Below, in pieces: positions 38,096-51,130 of a stretch of 64,000 nucleotides of DNA. Below the pieces are notes generated by a model that saw only the letters and a list, made by a program, of their open reading frames with translations, was not told the origin of the DNA and searched no databases. The stretch is from Saccoglossus kowalevskii (taxonomy: Eukaryota; Hemichordata; Enteropneusta; Harrimaniidae). The stretch covers positions 48,160-112,159 of the forward strand of contig NW_003157454.1 in assembly GCF_000003605.2 (NCBI RefSeq). Reading direction: 5' to 3'. Within the stretch, counting starts at the first letter, position 1; each line of letters begins with the position of its first letter. Made by a program: the position numbers and the translations under genes.

Positions 38096-39559
38096 CTAAT
38101 GGGTATCCAGTATTCAGAGCTAGGCATTGGTTTAGGTTGCACTAATGGGTATCCAGTATTCAACGCTAGGCATTGGTATAGGTTGCACTAATGGGTATCC
38201 AGTATTTAGAGCTAGGCATTGGTATAGGTTGCACTAATGGGTATCCAGTATTCAGAGCTAGGCATTGGTATAGGGTAAACTAATGGGTATCCAGTATTCA
38301 GAGCTAGGCATTGGCTTAGGTTGCACTAATGGGTATCCAGTATTCAGAGCAAGGCATTGGTATAGGTTGCACTAATGGGTATCCAGTATTCAGAGCAATG
38401 CATTGGTATAGGTTGCACTAATGGGTATCCAGTATTCAGAGCTAGGCATTGGTATAGGTTGCACTAATGGGTATCCAGTATTCAGAGCAATGCATTGGTA
38501 TAGGGTGCACTGATGGGTATCCAGTATTCAGAGCTAGGCATTGGTATAGGTTCCACTAATGGGTATCCAGTATTCAGAGCTAGGCATTGGTATAGGTTGC
38601 ACTAATGGGTATCCAGTATTCAGAGCTAAACATTGGTATAGGGTAAAGTAATGGGTATCCAGTATTCAAAGCTAGGCATAGGTATAGGTTGCACTAATGG
38701 GTATCCAGTATTCAGGGCTAGGAATTGGTATAGGTTGCACTAATGGGTATCCAGTATTCAGAGCTAGGTATTGGTATAGGGAAAACTAATGGGTATCCAG
38801 TATTCAGAGCTAGGCATTGGTTTAGGTTGCACTAATGGGTATCCAGTATTCAGAGCTAGGCATTGGTATAGGTTGCACAAATGGGTATCCAGTATTCAGA
38901 GCTAGGCATTGGTTTAGGTTGCACTAATGGGTATCCAATATTCAGAGCTAGGCATTGGTTTAGGTTGCACTAATGGGTATCCAGTATTCAGAGCTAGGCA
39001 TTGGTATAGGTTGCACTAATGGGTATCCAGTATTCAGAGCTAGGAATTGGTATAGGGTACACTAATGTGTATCCAGTATTCAGAGCTAGGCATTGGTTTA
39101 GCTTGCACTAATGGGTATCCAGTATTCAAAGCTAGATATTGGTATAGGTTGCACTAATGGGTATCCAGTATTCAGAGCTAGGCATTGGTATAGGGTATAC
39201 TAATAGGTATCCAGTATTCAGAGCTAGGCATTGGTTTAGGTTGCACTAAAGGGTATCCAGTATTCAGAGCTAGCAATTGGTATAGGGTACACTAATGGGT
39301 ATCCAGTATTCAGAGCTAGGCATTGGTATCGGTTGCACTAATGGGTATCCAGTATTCAGAGCTAGATATTGGAATAGGGTGCACTAATGGGTATCCAGTA
39401 TTCAGAGCTAGGCATTGGTATAGGTTGCACTAATGGGTATCCAGTATTCAGAGCTAGGCATTGGTATTGGGTACACTAATTGGTATCCAGTATTCAGAGC
39501 TTGGCATTGATATAGGGTTCACTAATGGGTATCCAGTATTCAGAGCTAGGCATTGGTAT

Positions 39560-40320
39560 AGGGTGCACTGATGGTATCCATTATTCAGAGTTAGGCATTG
39601 GTATAGGTTGCACTAGTGGGTATCTATTATTCAGAGCTAGGCATTGGTTTAGGGTACACTAATGGGTATCCAGTATTCAGAGCAATGCATTGGTATAGGT
39701 GGCACTAATGGGTATCCATTATTCAGAGCTAGGCATTGGTTTAAGGGTACACTAATGGGTATCCAGTATTCAGAGCAATGCATTGGTATAGGTGGCACTA
39801 ATGGGTATCCAATATTTAGAGCTAGGCATTGGTTTAGGGTACACTAATGGGTATCCAGTATTCAGAGCAATGCATTGGTATAGGTTGCAATAATGGGTAT
39901 CCAGTATTCAGAGCTAGGCATTGGTTTAGGGTACACTAATGGGTATCCGGTATTCAGAGCAATGCATTGGTATAGGTTGCACTTATGGGTATCCAGTATT
40001 CAGAGCTAGGCATTGGTATAGGTTGCACTAATGGGTATCCATTATTCAGAGCAATGCATTGGTATAGATTGCACTAATGGGTATCCAGTATTCAGAGCAA
40101 TGCATTGGTACAGGTTGCACTAATGGGTATCCAGTATTCAGAGCTAGGCATTGGTATAGGTTGCACTAATGAGTATCCGGTATTCAGAGCTAGGCATTGG
40201 TATAGGGTGCACTAATGGGTATCCAGTATTGAGAGCAAGGCATTGGTATAGGGTACACTAATGGGTATCCAGTATTGAGAGCAATGCATTGGCATAGGTT
40301 GCACTAATGGGTATCCAGTA
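39560..40320 (+). repeat. Dimer-rich block with partner 10.8 kb downstream (50370-51130)
   Basis: The block starts with ACTGATGG, CCATTATT, GAGTTAGG and TCTATTATT units, passes through the 92-bp dimer, and ends with ATTGAGAGCAAGG followed by TTGAGAGCAATGC and GGCATAGG. Its partner is offset by 10,808-10,809 bp along its length. In the last 300 bp I see only two differences (GGTACAGG/GGTATAGG and TATCCGG/TATCCAG). The middle is more diverged: GGTGGCAC here links it to 10920-11600 instead, suggesting mosaic origin. Confidence 0.78.
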
Positions 40321-41667
40321 TTCAGAGCTAGGCAATGGTTTAGGTTGCACTAATGGGTATCCAGTATTCAGAGCTAGGCATTGGTATAGGGTACACTAAT
40401 GGGTATCCAGTATTCAGAGCTAAGCATTGGTATAGGGTACACTAATTGGTATCCAGTATTCAGAGCTTGGCATTGATATAGGGTTCACTAATGGGTATCC
40501 AGTATTCAGAGCTAGGCATTGGTATAGGTTGCACTAATGGGTATCCAGTATTCAGAGCTAGGCATTGGTATAGGGTACACTAATGGGTATCCAGTATCAG
40601 AGCTAAGCATTGGTATAGGGTACACTAATGGGTATCCAGTATTCAGAGCTAGGCATTGGTATAGGGTACACTAATGGGTATCCAGTATTCAGAGCTAGGC
40701 ATTGGTATAGGTTGCACTAATGGGTATCCAGTATTCAGAGCTAGGCATTGGTATAGGGTACACTAATGGGTATCCAGTATTCAGAGCTAGGCATTGGTAT
40801 AAGTTGCACTAATGGGTATCCAGTAGTCAGAGCTAGGCATTGGTATAGGTTGCACTAATTGGTATCCACTTTTCAGAGCTAAGCATTGGTTTAGGTTGCA
40901 CTAATGGGTATCCAGTATTCAGAGCTAGGCATTGGTATAGGTTGCACTAATGGGTATCCAGTATTCAGAGCTAGGCATTGGTTTAGTTTGCACTAATGTG
41001 TATCCACTATTCAGAGCTAGGCATTGGTTTAGGTTGCACTAATGGGTATCCAGTATTCAGAGCTAGGCATTGGTATAGGTTGCACTAATGGGTATCCAGT
41101 ATTCAGAGCTAGGAATTGGTATAGGGTACACTAATGGGTATCCAGTATTCAGAGCTAGGCATTGGTTTAGCTTGCACTAATGGGTATCCAGTATTCAAAG
41201 CTAGATATTGGTATAGGTTGCACTAATGGGTACCCAGTATTCAGAGCTAGGCATTGGTTTAGGTTGCACTAATGGGTATCCAGTATTCAGAGCTAGGCAT
41301 TGGTATAGGTTGCACTAATGGGTATCCAGTATTCAGAGCTAGGCATTGGTATAGGTTGCACTAATTGGTATCCTCTATTCAGAGCTAGGCATTGGTTTAG
41401 GTTGCACTAATGGGTATCCAGTATTCAGATCTAGGCATTGGCATAGGTTGCACTAATTGGTATCTTCTATTCAGAGCTAGGCATTGGTTTAGGTTGCACT
41501 AATGGGTATCCAGTATTCAGATCTAGGCATTGGTATAGGGTACACTAATGGGTATCCAGTATTCAGAGCTTGGCATTGGTATAGGGTACACTAATGGGTA
41601 TCCAGTATTCAGAGCTAGGCATTGGTATAGGTTGCACTAATGGGTATCCAGTATTCCGAGCTAGGCA

Positions 41668-41705
41668 TTGGTATAGGGTATACTATAGGTATCAGTGTCA
41701 GAGCT
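41668..41705 (+). repeat. Short, decayed satellite unit
   Basis: GGGTATACTATAGG then TATCAGTGTCAGAGC replaces the expected GGGTATACTAATAGG and TATCCAGTATTCAGAGC, losing several bases in under 40. Flanking units are regular. Confidence 0.7.
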
Positions 41706-42420
41706 AGGCATTGGTATAGGGTACACTAATGGGTATCCAGTATTCAGAGCTAGGCATTGGTATAGGTTGCACTAATGGGTATCCAATATTCAGAGCTAGG
41801 CATTGTTATAGGTTGCACTAATGGGTATCCAGTATTCAGAGCTAGGCATTGGTATAGGGTACACTAATGGGTATCCAGTATTCAGAGCTAGGCATTGGTA
41901 TAGGTTGCACTAATGGGTATCCAGTATTCAGAGCGAGGCATTGGTTTAGGTTGCACTAATGGGTATCCAGTATTCAGAGCGAGGCATTGGTATAGGTTGC
42001 ACTAATGGGTATCCAGTATTCAGAGCAAGGCATTGGTATAGTGTACACTGATGGGTATAAAGTATTTAGAGCTAGGCATTGGTATAGGGTACACTAATGG
42101 GTATCCAGTAGTCAGAGCTAGGCATTGGTATAGGTTGCAATAATTGGTATCCACTATTCAGAGCTGAGCATTGGTTTAGGTTGCACTAATGGGTATCCAG
42201 TATTCAGAGCTAGGCATTGGTATAGATTGCACTAATGGGTATCCAGTATTCAGAGCTAGGCATTGATATAGGGTACACTAATGGGTATCCAGTATTCAGA
42301 GCTAGGCATTGGTATAGGTTACACTAACGGGTATCCAGTAATGAGAGCTAGGCATTGGTATAGGGTACACTAATGGGTATCCAGTATTCAGAGCTAGGCA
42401 TTGGTATAGGTTGCACTAAT

Positions 42421-42466
42421 GGGTATACACAAGTATTCAGAGCTAGGCATTGGTATAGGGTACACT
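42421..42466 (+). repeat. Unit with a 3-bp expansion
   Basis: GGGTATACACAAGTATTC replaces GGGTATCCAGTATTC, a net gain of about three bases at unit positions 6-10. I saw it only once, so it has not been propagated. Confidence 0.75.
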
Positions 42467-43600
42467 AATGGGTATCCAGTATTCAGAGCTTGGCATTGGT
42501 ATAGGTTGCACTAATGGGTATCCAGTATTCAGAGCAATGCATTGGTATAGGCTGCACTAATGGGTATCCAGTATTCAGAGCTAGGCAATGGTATAGGTTG
42601 CACTAATGGGTATCCACTATTCAGAGCTAGGCATTGGTATAGGTTGCACTAATGGGTATCCAGTATTCAGAGCAAGGCATTGTTATAGGTTGCACTAATG
42701 GGTATCCAGTATTCAGAGCTAGACATTGGTATATGGTACACTAATGGGTATCCAGTATTCAGAGCTGGGCATTGGTATAGGGTACACTGATGGGTATAAA
42801 GTATTCAGAGCTAGGCATTGGTATAAGGTACACTAGTGGGTATCCAGTATTCACAGCTAGGCATTGGTATAGGGTACACTAATGGGTATCCAGTATTCAT
42901 AGCTAGGCATTGGTATACGGTACACTAATGGGTATCCAGTATTTTGAGCTAGGCATTGGTATAGGTTGCAAAAATGGTATCCAGTATTCAGAGCTAGGCA
43001 TTGGTTTAGGTTGCACTAATGGGTATCCAGTATTCAGAGCGAGGCATTGGTATAGGTTGCACTAATGGGTATCCAGTATTCAGAGCTAGGCATTGATATA
43101 GGTACACTAATGGGTATCCAGTATTCAGAGATAGGCATTGGTATAGGGTACACTAATGGGTATCCAATATTCAGAGCTAGGCATTGGTATAGGGTACACT
43201 AAAGGGTATCCAGAATCCAGAGCTAGGCATTGGTATAGGTTGCACTAATGGGTATCCAGTATTCAGAGCTAGGCATTGGTATAGGGTACACTAATGGGTA
43301 TCCAGTATTCAGAGCTAGGCATTGGTATAGGTTGCACTAATGGGTATCCAGTATTCAGTGCTAGGCATTAGTTTAGGGTACACTAATGGGTATCCAGTAT
43401 TCAGAGCGAGGCATTGGTATGGGTTGCACTAATGAGTATCCAGTATTCAGAGCTAGGCATTGGTATAGGGTACACTAATGGGTATCCAGTATTCAGAGCT
43501 AGGCATTGGTATAGGTTACACTAATGGGTATCCAGTATTCAGAGCTAGGCATTGGTATAGGTTGCACTAATGGGTATCCAGTATTCAGAGCTAGGCATTG

Positions 43601-43968
43601 GTATTGGTTCCACTAATGGGTATCCAGTATTCAGAGCTAGGCATTGGTATAGGTTGCACTAATTGGTATCCAGTATTCAGAGCTAAACATTGGTATAGGG
43701 TAAACTAATGGGTATCCAGTATTCAAAGCTAGGCATAGGTATAGGTTGCACTAATGGGTATCCAGTATTCAGGGCTAGGCATTGGTATTGGTTCCACTAA
43801 TGGGTATCCAGTATTCAGAGCTAGGCATTGGTATATGTTGCACTAATGGGTATCCAGTATTCAGAGCTAAACATTGGTATAGGGTAACCTAATTGGTATC
43901 CAGTATTCAAAGCTAGGCATAGGTATAGGTTGCACTAATGGGTATCCAGTATTCAGGGCTAGGAATTG
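43601..43968 (+). repeat. 184-bp (4-unit) tandem duplication
   Basis: GTATTGGTTCCAC begins copies at 43601 and 43785, exactly 184 bp apart. Each copy then has CTAAACATTGG, a GGGTAAAC-type unit (GGGTAACC in copy 2), GGCATAGG and a CAGGGCTAGG unit. Copy 2 carries TATATGTTGC and AATTGG changes. The GGGTAACCTAATTGG variant recurs at about 54181, 10,298 bp away. Confidence 0.83.
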
Positions 43969-44001
43969 GTATAGGTTGCACTAATGGGTATCCAGTATTC
44001 A

Positions 44002-44717
44002 GAGCTAGGTATTGGTATAGGGAAAACTAATGGGTATCCAGTATTCAACGCTAGGCATTGGTATAGGTTGCACTAATGGGTATCCAGTATTTAGAGCTAG
44101 GCATTGGTATAGGTTGCACTAATGGGTATCCAGTATTCAGAGCTAGGCATTGGTATAGGGTAAACTAATAGGTATCCAGTATTCAGAGCTAGGCATTGGC
44201 TTAGGTTGCACTAATGGGTATCCAGTATTCAGAGCAAGGCATTGGTATAGGTTGCACTAATGGGTATCCAGTATTCAGAGCAATGCATTGGTATAGGTTG
44301 CACTAATGGGTATCCATTATTCAGAGCTAGGCATTGGTATAGGTTGCACTAATGGGTATCCAGTATTCAGAGCAATGCATTGGTATAGGGTGCACTGATG
44401 GTATCCATTATTCAGAGTTAGGCATTGGTATAGGTTGCACTAATGGGTATCTATTATTCAGAGCTAGGCATTGGTTTAGGGTACACTAATGCGTATCCAG
44501 TATTAAGAGCAATGCATTGGTATAGGTTGCACTAATGGGTATCCATTATTCAGAGCTAGGCATTGGTTTACGGTACACTAATGGGTATCCAGTATTCAGA
44601 GCAATGCGTTGGTATAGGTTGCACTAATGGGTATCCAGTATTCAGAGCTAGGCATTGGTTTAGGGTACACTAATGGGTATCCAGTATTCAGAGCAATGCA
44701 TTGGTATAGGTTGCACT
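44002..44717 (+). repeat. Higher-order block, copy 2 of 3
   Basis: This copy matches 33381-34096 almost base for base (offset 10,621 bp) and its first 390 bp match 54300-54690 (offset 10,298 bp). GGCTTAGG sits at 44198. The offset of 10,298 bp also holds for the GGGTAACC marker upstream (43881 to 54179), so the third-copy match extends from about 43850. Confidence 0.87.
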
Positions 44718-45289
44718 AATGGGTATCCAGTATTCAGAGCTAGGCATTGGTTTAGGTTACACTAATGGGGATCCAGTATTCAAAGCTAGGCATAGGTATA
44801 GGTTGCACTAATGGGTACCCAGTATTCAGAGCTAGGCATTGGTTTAGGTTGCACTAATCGGTATCCAGTATTCAGAGCTAGGCATTGGTATAGGTTGCAC
44901 TAATGGGTATCCAGTATTCAGAGCTAGGCATTGGTATAGGTTGCACTAATTGGTATCCACTATTCAGAGCTTGGCATTGGTTTAGGTTGCACTAATGGGT
45001 ATCCAGTATTCAGAGCTAGGCATTGGTATAGGTTGCGCTAATGGGTATCCAGTATTCAGAGCTAGGCATTGGTTTAGGGTACACTAATGGGTATCCAGTA
45101 TTCAGAGCAATGCATTGGTATAGGTTGCACTAATGGGTATCCAGAATTCAGAGCTAGGCATTGGTATAGGGTACACTAATGGGTATCTAGTATTCAGAGC
45201 TAGGCATTGGTATAGGGTGCACTAATGGGTATCAAGTATTCAGAGCAAGGCATTGGTATAGGGTACACTAATGGGTACCCAGTATTCAG

Positions 45290-45670
45290 AGCTAGGCATT
45301 GATATAGGTTGCACTAATAAGTATCCAGTATTTAGAGCAATGCATTGGTACAGGGTGCACTAATGGGTATCCTTTATTCAGAGCTAGGCATTGTTATAGG
45401 TTGCACTAATGGGTATCCAGTATTCAGAGCGAGGCATTGGTATAGGTTGCACTAATGGGTATCCAGTATTCAGAGCTAGTCATTGGTATAGGGTACACTA
45501 ATGGGTATCCAGTATTCAGAGCTAGGCATTGGTATAGTTTGCACTAATGGGTATCCAGTATTCAGAGCTAGGCATTGGTATAGGTTGCACTAATGGGTAT
45601 CCAGTATTCAGAGCTAGGCATTAGTTTAGGTTACACTAATGGTATCCAGTATTCAGAGCGAGGCATTGGT
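45290..45670 (+). repeat. Block shared with 20080-20470 and 55020-55260
   Basis: GCATTGATATAGG, AATAAGTATCC, TATTTAGAGC, GGTACAGGGTGC, GCATTGTTATAGG, GCGAGG, AGTCATTGG, TATAGTTTGC and GCATTAGTTTAGG with GGTTACAC occur in this order. TATAGTTTGC marks three copies, at about 20331, 45537 and 55132. This copy has a one-base deletion (AATGGTATCC) near 45640 that the others lack. Confidence 0.78.
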
Positions 45671-47696
45671 ATAGGTTGCACTAATGAGTATCCAGTATTC
45701 AGAGCTAGGCATTGGTATAGGGTACACTAATGGGTATCCAGTATTCAGAGCTAGGCATTGGTATAGGGTAAACTAATGGGTATCCAGTATTCAAAGCTAC
45801 GCATTGGTATATTTTGCACTAATGGGTATCCAGTATTCAGGGCTAGGCATTGGTATAGGTTGCACTAATGAGTATCCAGTATTCAGAGCGAGGCATTGGT
45901 ATAGGGTGCACTAATGGGTATCCAGTATTCAGAGCTAGGCATTGGTATAGGTTGCACTAATGGGTATCCAGTATTCAGAGCAATGCATTGGTATAGGTTG
46001 CATTAATGGGTATCCAGTATTCAGAGCTAGGCATTGGTATAGGTTGCACTAATGGGTATCCAGTATTCAGAGCAATGCATTGGTATAGGGTGCACTAATG
46101 GGTATCCATTATTCAGAGTTAGGCATTGGTATAGGTTGCACTAATGGGTATCCAGTATTCAGAGCTAGGCATTGGTATAGGGTACACTAATGGGTATCCA
46201 GTATTAAGAGCAATGCATTGGTATAGGTTGCACTAATGGGTATCCAGTATTCAGAGCTAGGCATTGGTTTAGGGTACACTAATGGGTATCCAGTATTCAG
46301 AGCAATGCATTGGTATAGGTTGCACTAATGGGTATCCAGTATTCAGAGCTAGGCATTGGTTTAGGGTACACTAATGGGTATCCAGTATTCAGAGCAATGC
46401 ATTGGTATAGGTTGCACTAATGGGTATCCAGTATTCAGAGCTAGGCATTGGTATAGGTTGCACTAATGGGTATCCAGTATTCAGAGCTAAGCATTGGTAT
46501 AGGTTGCACTAATGGGTATCCAGTATTCAGAGCTAGGCATTGGTATAGGTTGCACTAATGGGTATCCAGTATTCAGAGCTAGGCATTGGTATAGGGTACA
46601 CTAATGGGTATCCAGTATTCAGAGCTAGGCATTGGTATAGGTTGCACTAATGGGTATCCAGTATTCAGAGCTAGGCATTGGTATAGGGTACACTAATGGG
46701 TATCCAGTATTCAGAGCTAGGCATTGGTATAGGTTGCACTAATGGGTATCCAGTATTCAGAGCTAGGCATTGGTTTAGGTTGCACTAATGGGTATCCAGT
46801 ATTCAGAGCTAGGCATTGGTATAGGTTGCACTAATGGGTATCCAGTATTCAGAGCTAGGCATTGGTATAGGTTGCACTGATGGGTATCCAGTATTCAGAG
46901 CTAGGCATTGGTATAGGTTGCACTAATTGGTATCCAGTATTCAGAGCTAGGCATTGGTATAGGTTGCACTAATGGGTATCCAGTATTCAGAGCTAGGCAT
47001 TGGTATAGGTTGCACTGATGGGTATCCAGTATTCAGAGCATTGCATTGGTATAGGGTGCACTAATGGGTATCCATTATTCAGAGTTAGGCATTGGTATAG
47101 GTTGCACTAATGGGTATCCATTATTCAGAGCTAGGCATTGGTTTAGGGTACACTAATGGGTATCCAGTATTAAGAGCAATGCATTGGTATAGGTTGCACT
47201 AATGGGTATCCATTATTCAGTGCTAGGCATTGGTTTAGGGTACACTAATGGGTATCCAGTATTCAGAGCAATGCATTGGTATAGGTTGCACTAATGGGTA
47301 TCCAGTATTCAGAACTAGGCATTGGTTTAGGGTACACTAATGGGTATCCAGTATTCAGAGCAATGCATTGGTATAGGTTGCACTAATGGGTATCCAGTAT
47401 TCAGAGCTAGGCATTGGTTTAGGTTGCACTAATGGGTATCCAGTATTCAGAGCAATGCCATTATCATATGCTGCACTAATGGGTATCCAGTATTCAGAGC
47501 TAGGCAATGGTATAGGTTGCACTAATGGGTATCCAGTATTCAGAGCTAGGCATTGGTATAGGGTACACTAATGGGTATCCAGTATTCAGAGCTAGGCATT
47601 AGTTTAGGGTACACTGATGGGTATCCAGTATTCAGAGCCAAGCATTGGTATAGATTGCACTAATGAATATCCAGTATTCAGAGCTAGGCATTGGTA

Positions 47697-47720
47697 TAGG
47701 GTACATTAATTGCATTAATG
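47697..47720 (+). repeat. Unit expanded by a 9-bp internal duplication, copy 2
   Basis: GGGTACATTAAT is followed by TGCATTAAT (47711-47719), the same expansion as at 29677-29685. Here the second copy has G in place of A. Downstream units (GCGAGGG, CTCGTCATTGG, TTCTACTAAT, GGTTTAGGG, CAATGC with GGTATCGG) parallel those following the 29.7-kb copy. Confidence 0.83.
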
Positions 47721-50079
47721 GGTATCCAGTATTCAGAGCTAGGCATTGGTATAGGGTACACTAATGGGTATCCAGTATTCAGAGCTAGGCATTGGTATAG
47801 GTTGCACTAATGGGTATCCAGTATTCAGAGCGAGGGATTGGTATAGGTTGCACTAATGGGTATCCAGTATTCAGAGCTCGTCATTGGTATAGGTTCTACT
47901 AATGGGTATCCAGTATTCAGAGCTAGGCATTGGTTTAGGGTACACTAATGGGTATCCAGTATTCAGAGCAATGCATTGGTATCGGTTGCACTAATGGGTA
48001 TCCAGTATTCAGAGCTAGGCATTGGTTTAGGGTACACTAATGGGTATCCAGTATTCAGAGCAATGCGTTGGTATAGGTTGCAGTTATGGGTATCCAGTAT
48101 TCAGAGCTAGGAATTGGTATAGGTTGCACTAATGGGTATCCATTATTCATAGTTAGGCATTGGTATAGGTTGCACTAATGGGTATCCATTATTCAGAGCT
48201 AGGCATTGGTTTAGGGTACACTAATGGGTATCCAGTATTCAGAGCAATGCATTGGTATAGGTTGCACTAATGGGTATCCAGTATTCAGAGCGAGGCATTG
48301 GTATAGGTTGCACTAATGGGTATCCAGTATTCAGACCAATGCATTGGTATAGGTTGCACTAATGGGTATCCAGTATTCAGAGCTAGGCATTGGTATAGGG
48401 TACACTAATGGGTATCCAGTATTCAGAGCTAGGCATTGGTATAGGTTGCACTAATGGGTATCCAGTATTCAGAGCTAGGCATTGGTATAAGTTGCACTAA
48501 TGGGTATCCACTATTCAGAGCTAAGCATTGGTTTAGGTTGCACTAATGGGTATCCAGTATTCAGAGCTAGGCATTGGTATAGATTGCACTAATGGGTATC
48601 CAGTATTCAGAGCTAGGCATTGGTATAGGTTGCACTAATGGGTATCCAGTATTCAGAGCTAGGCATTGGTTTAGGTTGCACTAATGGGTATCCAGTATTC
48701 AGAGCTAGGCATTGGTATAGGGTACACTAATGGGTATCCAGTATTCAGAGCTAGGCATTGGTATAGGTTGCACTAATGGGTATCCAGTATTCAGAGCTAG
48801 GCATTGGTATAGGTTGCACTAATGGGTATCAAGTATTCAGAGCTAGGCATTGGTATAGGTTGCACTAATGGGTATCCAGTATTCAGAGCGAGGCATTGGT
48901 ATAGGTTGCACTAATGGGTATCCAGTATTCAGAGCTAGTCATTGGTATAGGTTGCACTAATGGGTATCCAGTATTCAGAGCTAGTCATTGGTATAGGGTA
49001 CACTAATGGGTATCCAGTATTCAGAGCTAGGCATTGGTATAGGGTACACTAATGGGTATCCAGTATTCAGAGCTAGGCATTGGTATAGGTTGCACTAATG
49101 GGTATCCAGTATTCAGAGCTAGGCATTGGTATAGGGTACACTAATGGGTATCCAGTATTCAGAGCTAGGCATTGGTATAGGTTGCACTAATGGGTATCCA
49201 GTATTCAGAGCAAGGCATTGGTATAGGTTGCACTAATGGGTATCCAGTATTCAGAGCTAGGCATTGGTATAGGTTGCACTAATGGGTATCCAGTATTCAG
49301 AGCTAGGCATTAGTTTAGGGTACACTAATGGGTATCCAGTATTCAGAGCGAGGCATTGGTATGGGTTGCACTAATGAGTATCCAGTATTCAGAGCTAGGC
49401 ATTGGTATAGGGTACACTAATGGGTATCCAGTATTCAGAGCTAGGCATTGGTTTAGGTTGCACTAATGGGTATCCAGTATTCAGAGCTAGGCATTGGTAT
49501 AGGTTGCACTAATGGGTATCCAGTATTCAGAGCTAGGCATTGGTATAGGTTGCACTAATGGGTATCCAGTATTCAGAGCTAGGCATTGGTATAGGTTGCA
49601 CTAATGGGTATCCAGTATTCAGGGCTAGGCATTGGCTTAGGTTGCACTAATGGGTATCCAGTATTCAGAGCAAGGCATTGGTATCGGTTGCACTAATGGG
49701 TATCCAGTATTCAGAGCAATGCATTGGTATAGGTTGCACTAATGGGTATCCAGTATTCAGAGCTAGGCATTGGTATAGGTTGCACTAATGGGTATCCAGT
49801 ATTCAGAGCAATGCATTGGTATAGGGTGCACTAATGGTATATATTATTCAGAGTTAGGCATTGGTATAGGTTGCACTAATGCGTATTCATTATTCAGAGC
49901 TAGGCATTGGTTTAGGGTACACTAATGGGTATCCAGTATTAAGAGCAATGCATTGGTATAGGTTGCACTAATGGATATCCATTATTCAGAACTAGGCATT
50001 GGTTTAGGGTACACTAATGGGTATCCAGTATTCAGAGCAATGCATTAGTATAGGTTGCACTAATGGGTATCCAGTATCA

Positions 50080-50155
50080 GAGCAATGCATTGGTATAGGT
50101 GCATAATGGGTATCAAGATTCAGAGCTAGGCATTGGCATAGGTTGCATAATGAGT
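50080..50155 (+). repeat. Indel-rich patch
   Basis: GTATCAGAGC, GGTGCATAATGG, TATCAAGATTC and TTGCATAATGAG are all one or two bases short. The related block at 28345-28440 has full-length units at the same places (for example TATCCAAGATTC), and both share GCACTATTGGG immediately after. The deletions are therefore private to this copy or are base-calling errors. Confidence 0.72.
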
Positions 50156-50369
50156 ATCCAGTATTCAGAGCTAGTCATTGGTATAGGGTGCACTATTGGG
50201 TATCCAGTATTCAGAGCAAGGCATTGGTATAGGGTACACTAATGGGTATCCAGTATTGAGAGCTAGGCATTGGTTTAGGTTGCACTAATGGGTATCCAGT
50301 ATTCAGAGCTAGGCATTGGTATAGGTTGCACTAATGGGTATCCAGTATTCAGAGCTAGGCATTGGTATA

Positions 50370-51130
50370 GGTTGCACCGATGGTATCCATTATTCAGAGT
50401 TAGGCATTGGTATATGTTGCACTAATGGGTATCTATTATTCAGAGCTAGGCATTGGTTTAGGGTACACTAATGGGTATCCAGTATTAAGAGCAATGCATT
50501 GGTATAGGTTGCACTAATGGGTATCCATTATTCAGAGCTAGGCATTGGTTTAGGGTACACTAATGGGTATCCAGTATTCAGAGCAATGCGTTGGTATAGG
50601 TTGCACTAATGGGTATCCAGTATTCAGAGCTAGGCATTGGTTTAGGGTACACTAATGGGTATCCAGTATTCAGAGCAATGCATTGGTATAGGTTGCACTA
50701 ATGGGTATCCAGTATTCAGAGCTAGGCATTGGTTTAGGGTACACTAATGGGTATCCAGTATTCAGAGCAATGCATTGGTATAGGTTGCACTTATGGGTAT
50801 CCAGTATTCAGAGCTAGGCATTGGTATAGGTTGCACTAATGGGTATCCATTATTCAGAGCAATGCATTGGTATAGATTGCACTAATGGGTATCCAGTATT
50901 CAGAGCAATGCATTGGTATAGGTTGCACTAATGGGTATCCAGTATTCAGAGCTAGGCATTGGTATAGGTTGCACTAATGAGTATCCAGTATTCAGAGCTA
51001 GGCATTGGTATAGGGTGCACTAATGGGTATCCAGTATTGAGAGCAAGGCATTGGTATAGGGTACACTAATGGGTATCCAGTATTGAGAGCAATGCATTGG
51101 CATAGGTTGCACTAATGGGTATCCAGTATT
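50370..51130 (+). repeat. Partner of the 39560-40320 block
   Basis: It opens with GCACCGATGG, CCATTATT and GAGTTAGG, then several 92-bp dimers (TTAAGAGC, CCATTATT, CAATGCGTTGG), and ends with ATTGAGAGCAAGG and TTGAGAGCAATGCATTGG followed by CATAGG. The constant 10.8-kb offset to 39560-40320 and the small number of changes at its 3' end support copying of the whole segment. Confidence 0.78.

Noticed and set aside
39662-39847. Open frame of 61 codons on + strand
   Set aside because: It depends on the extra A in TTTAAGGGTACAC near 39744; satellite only.
47386-47571. Open frame of 61 codons on + strand
   Set aside because: It depends on an extra C (GCAATGCCATTATC near 47455); satellite only.
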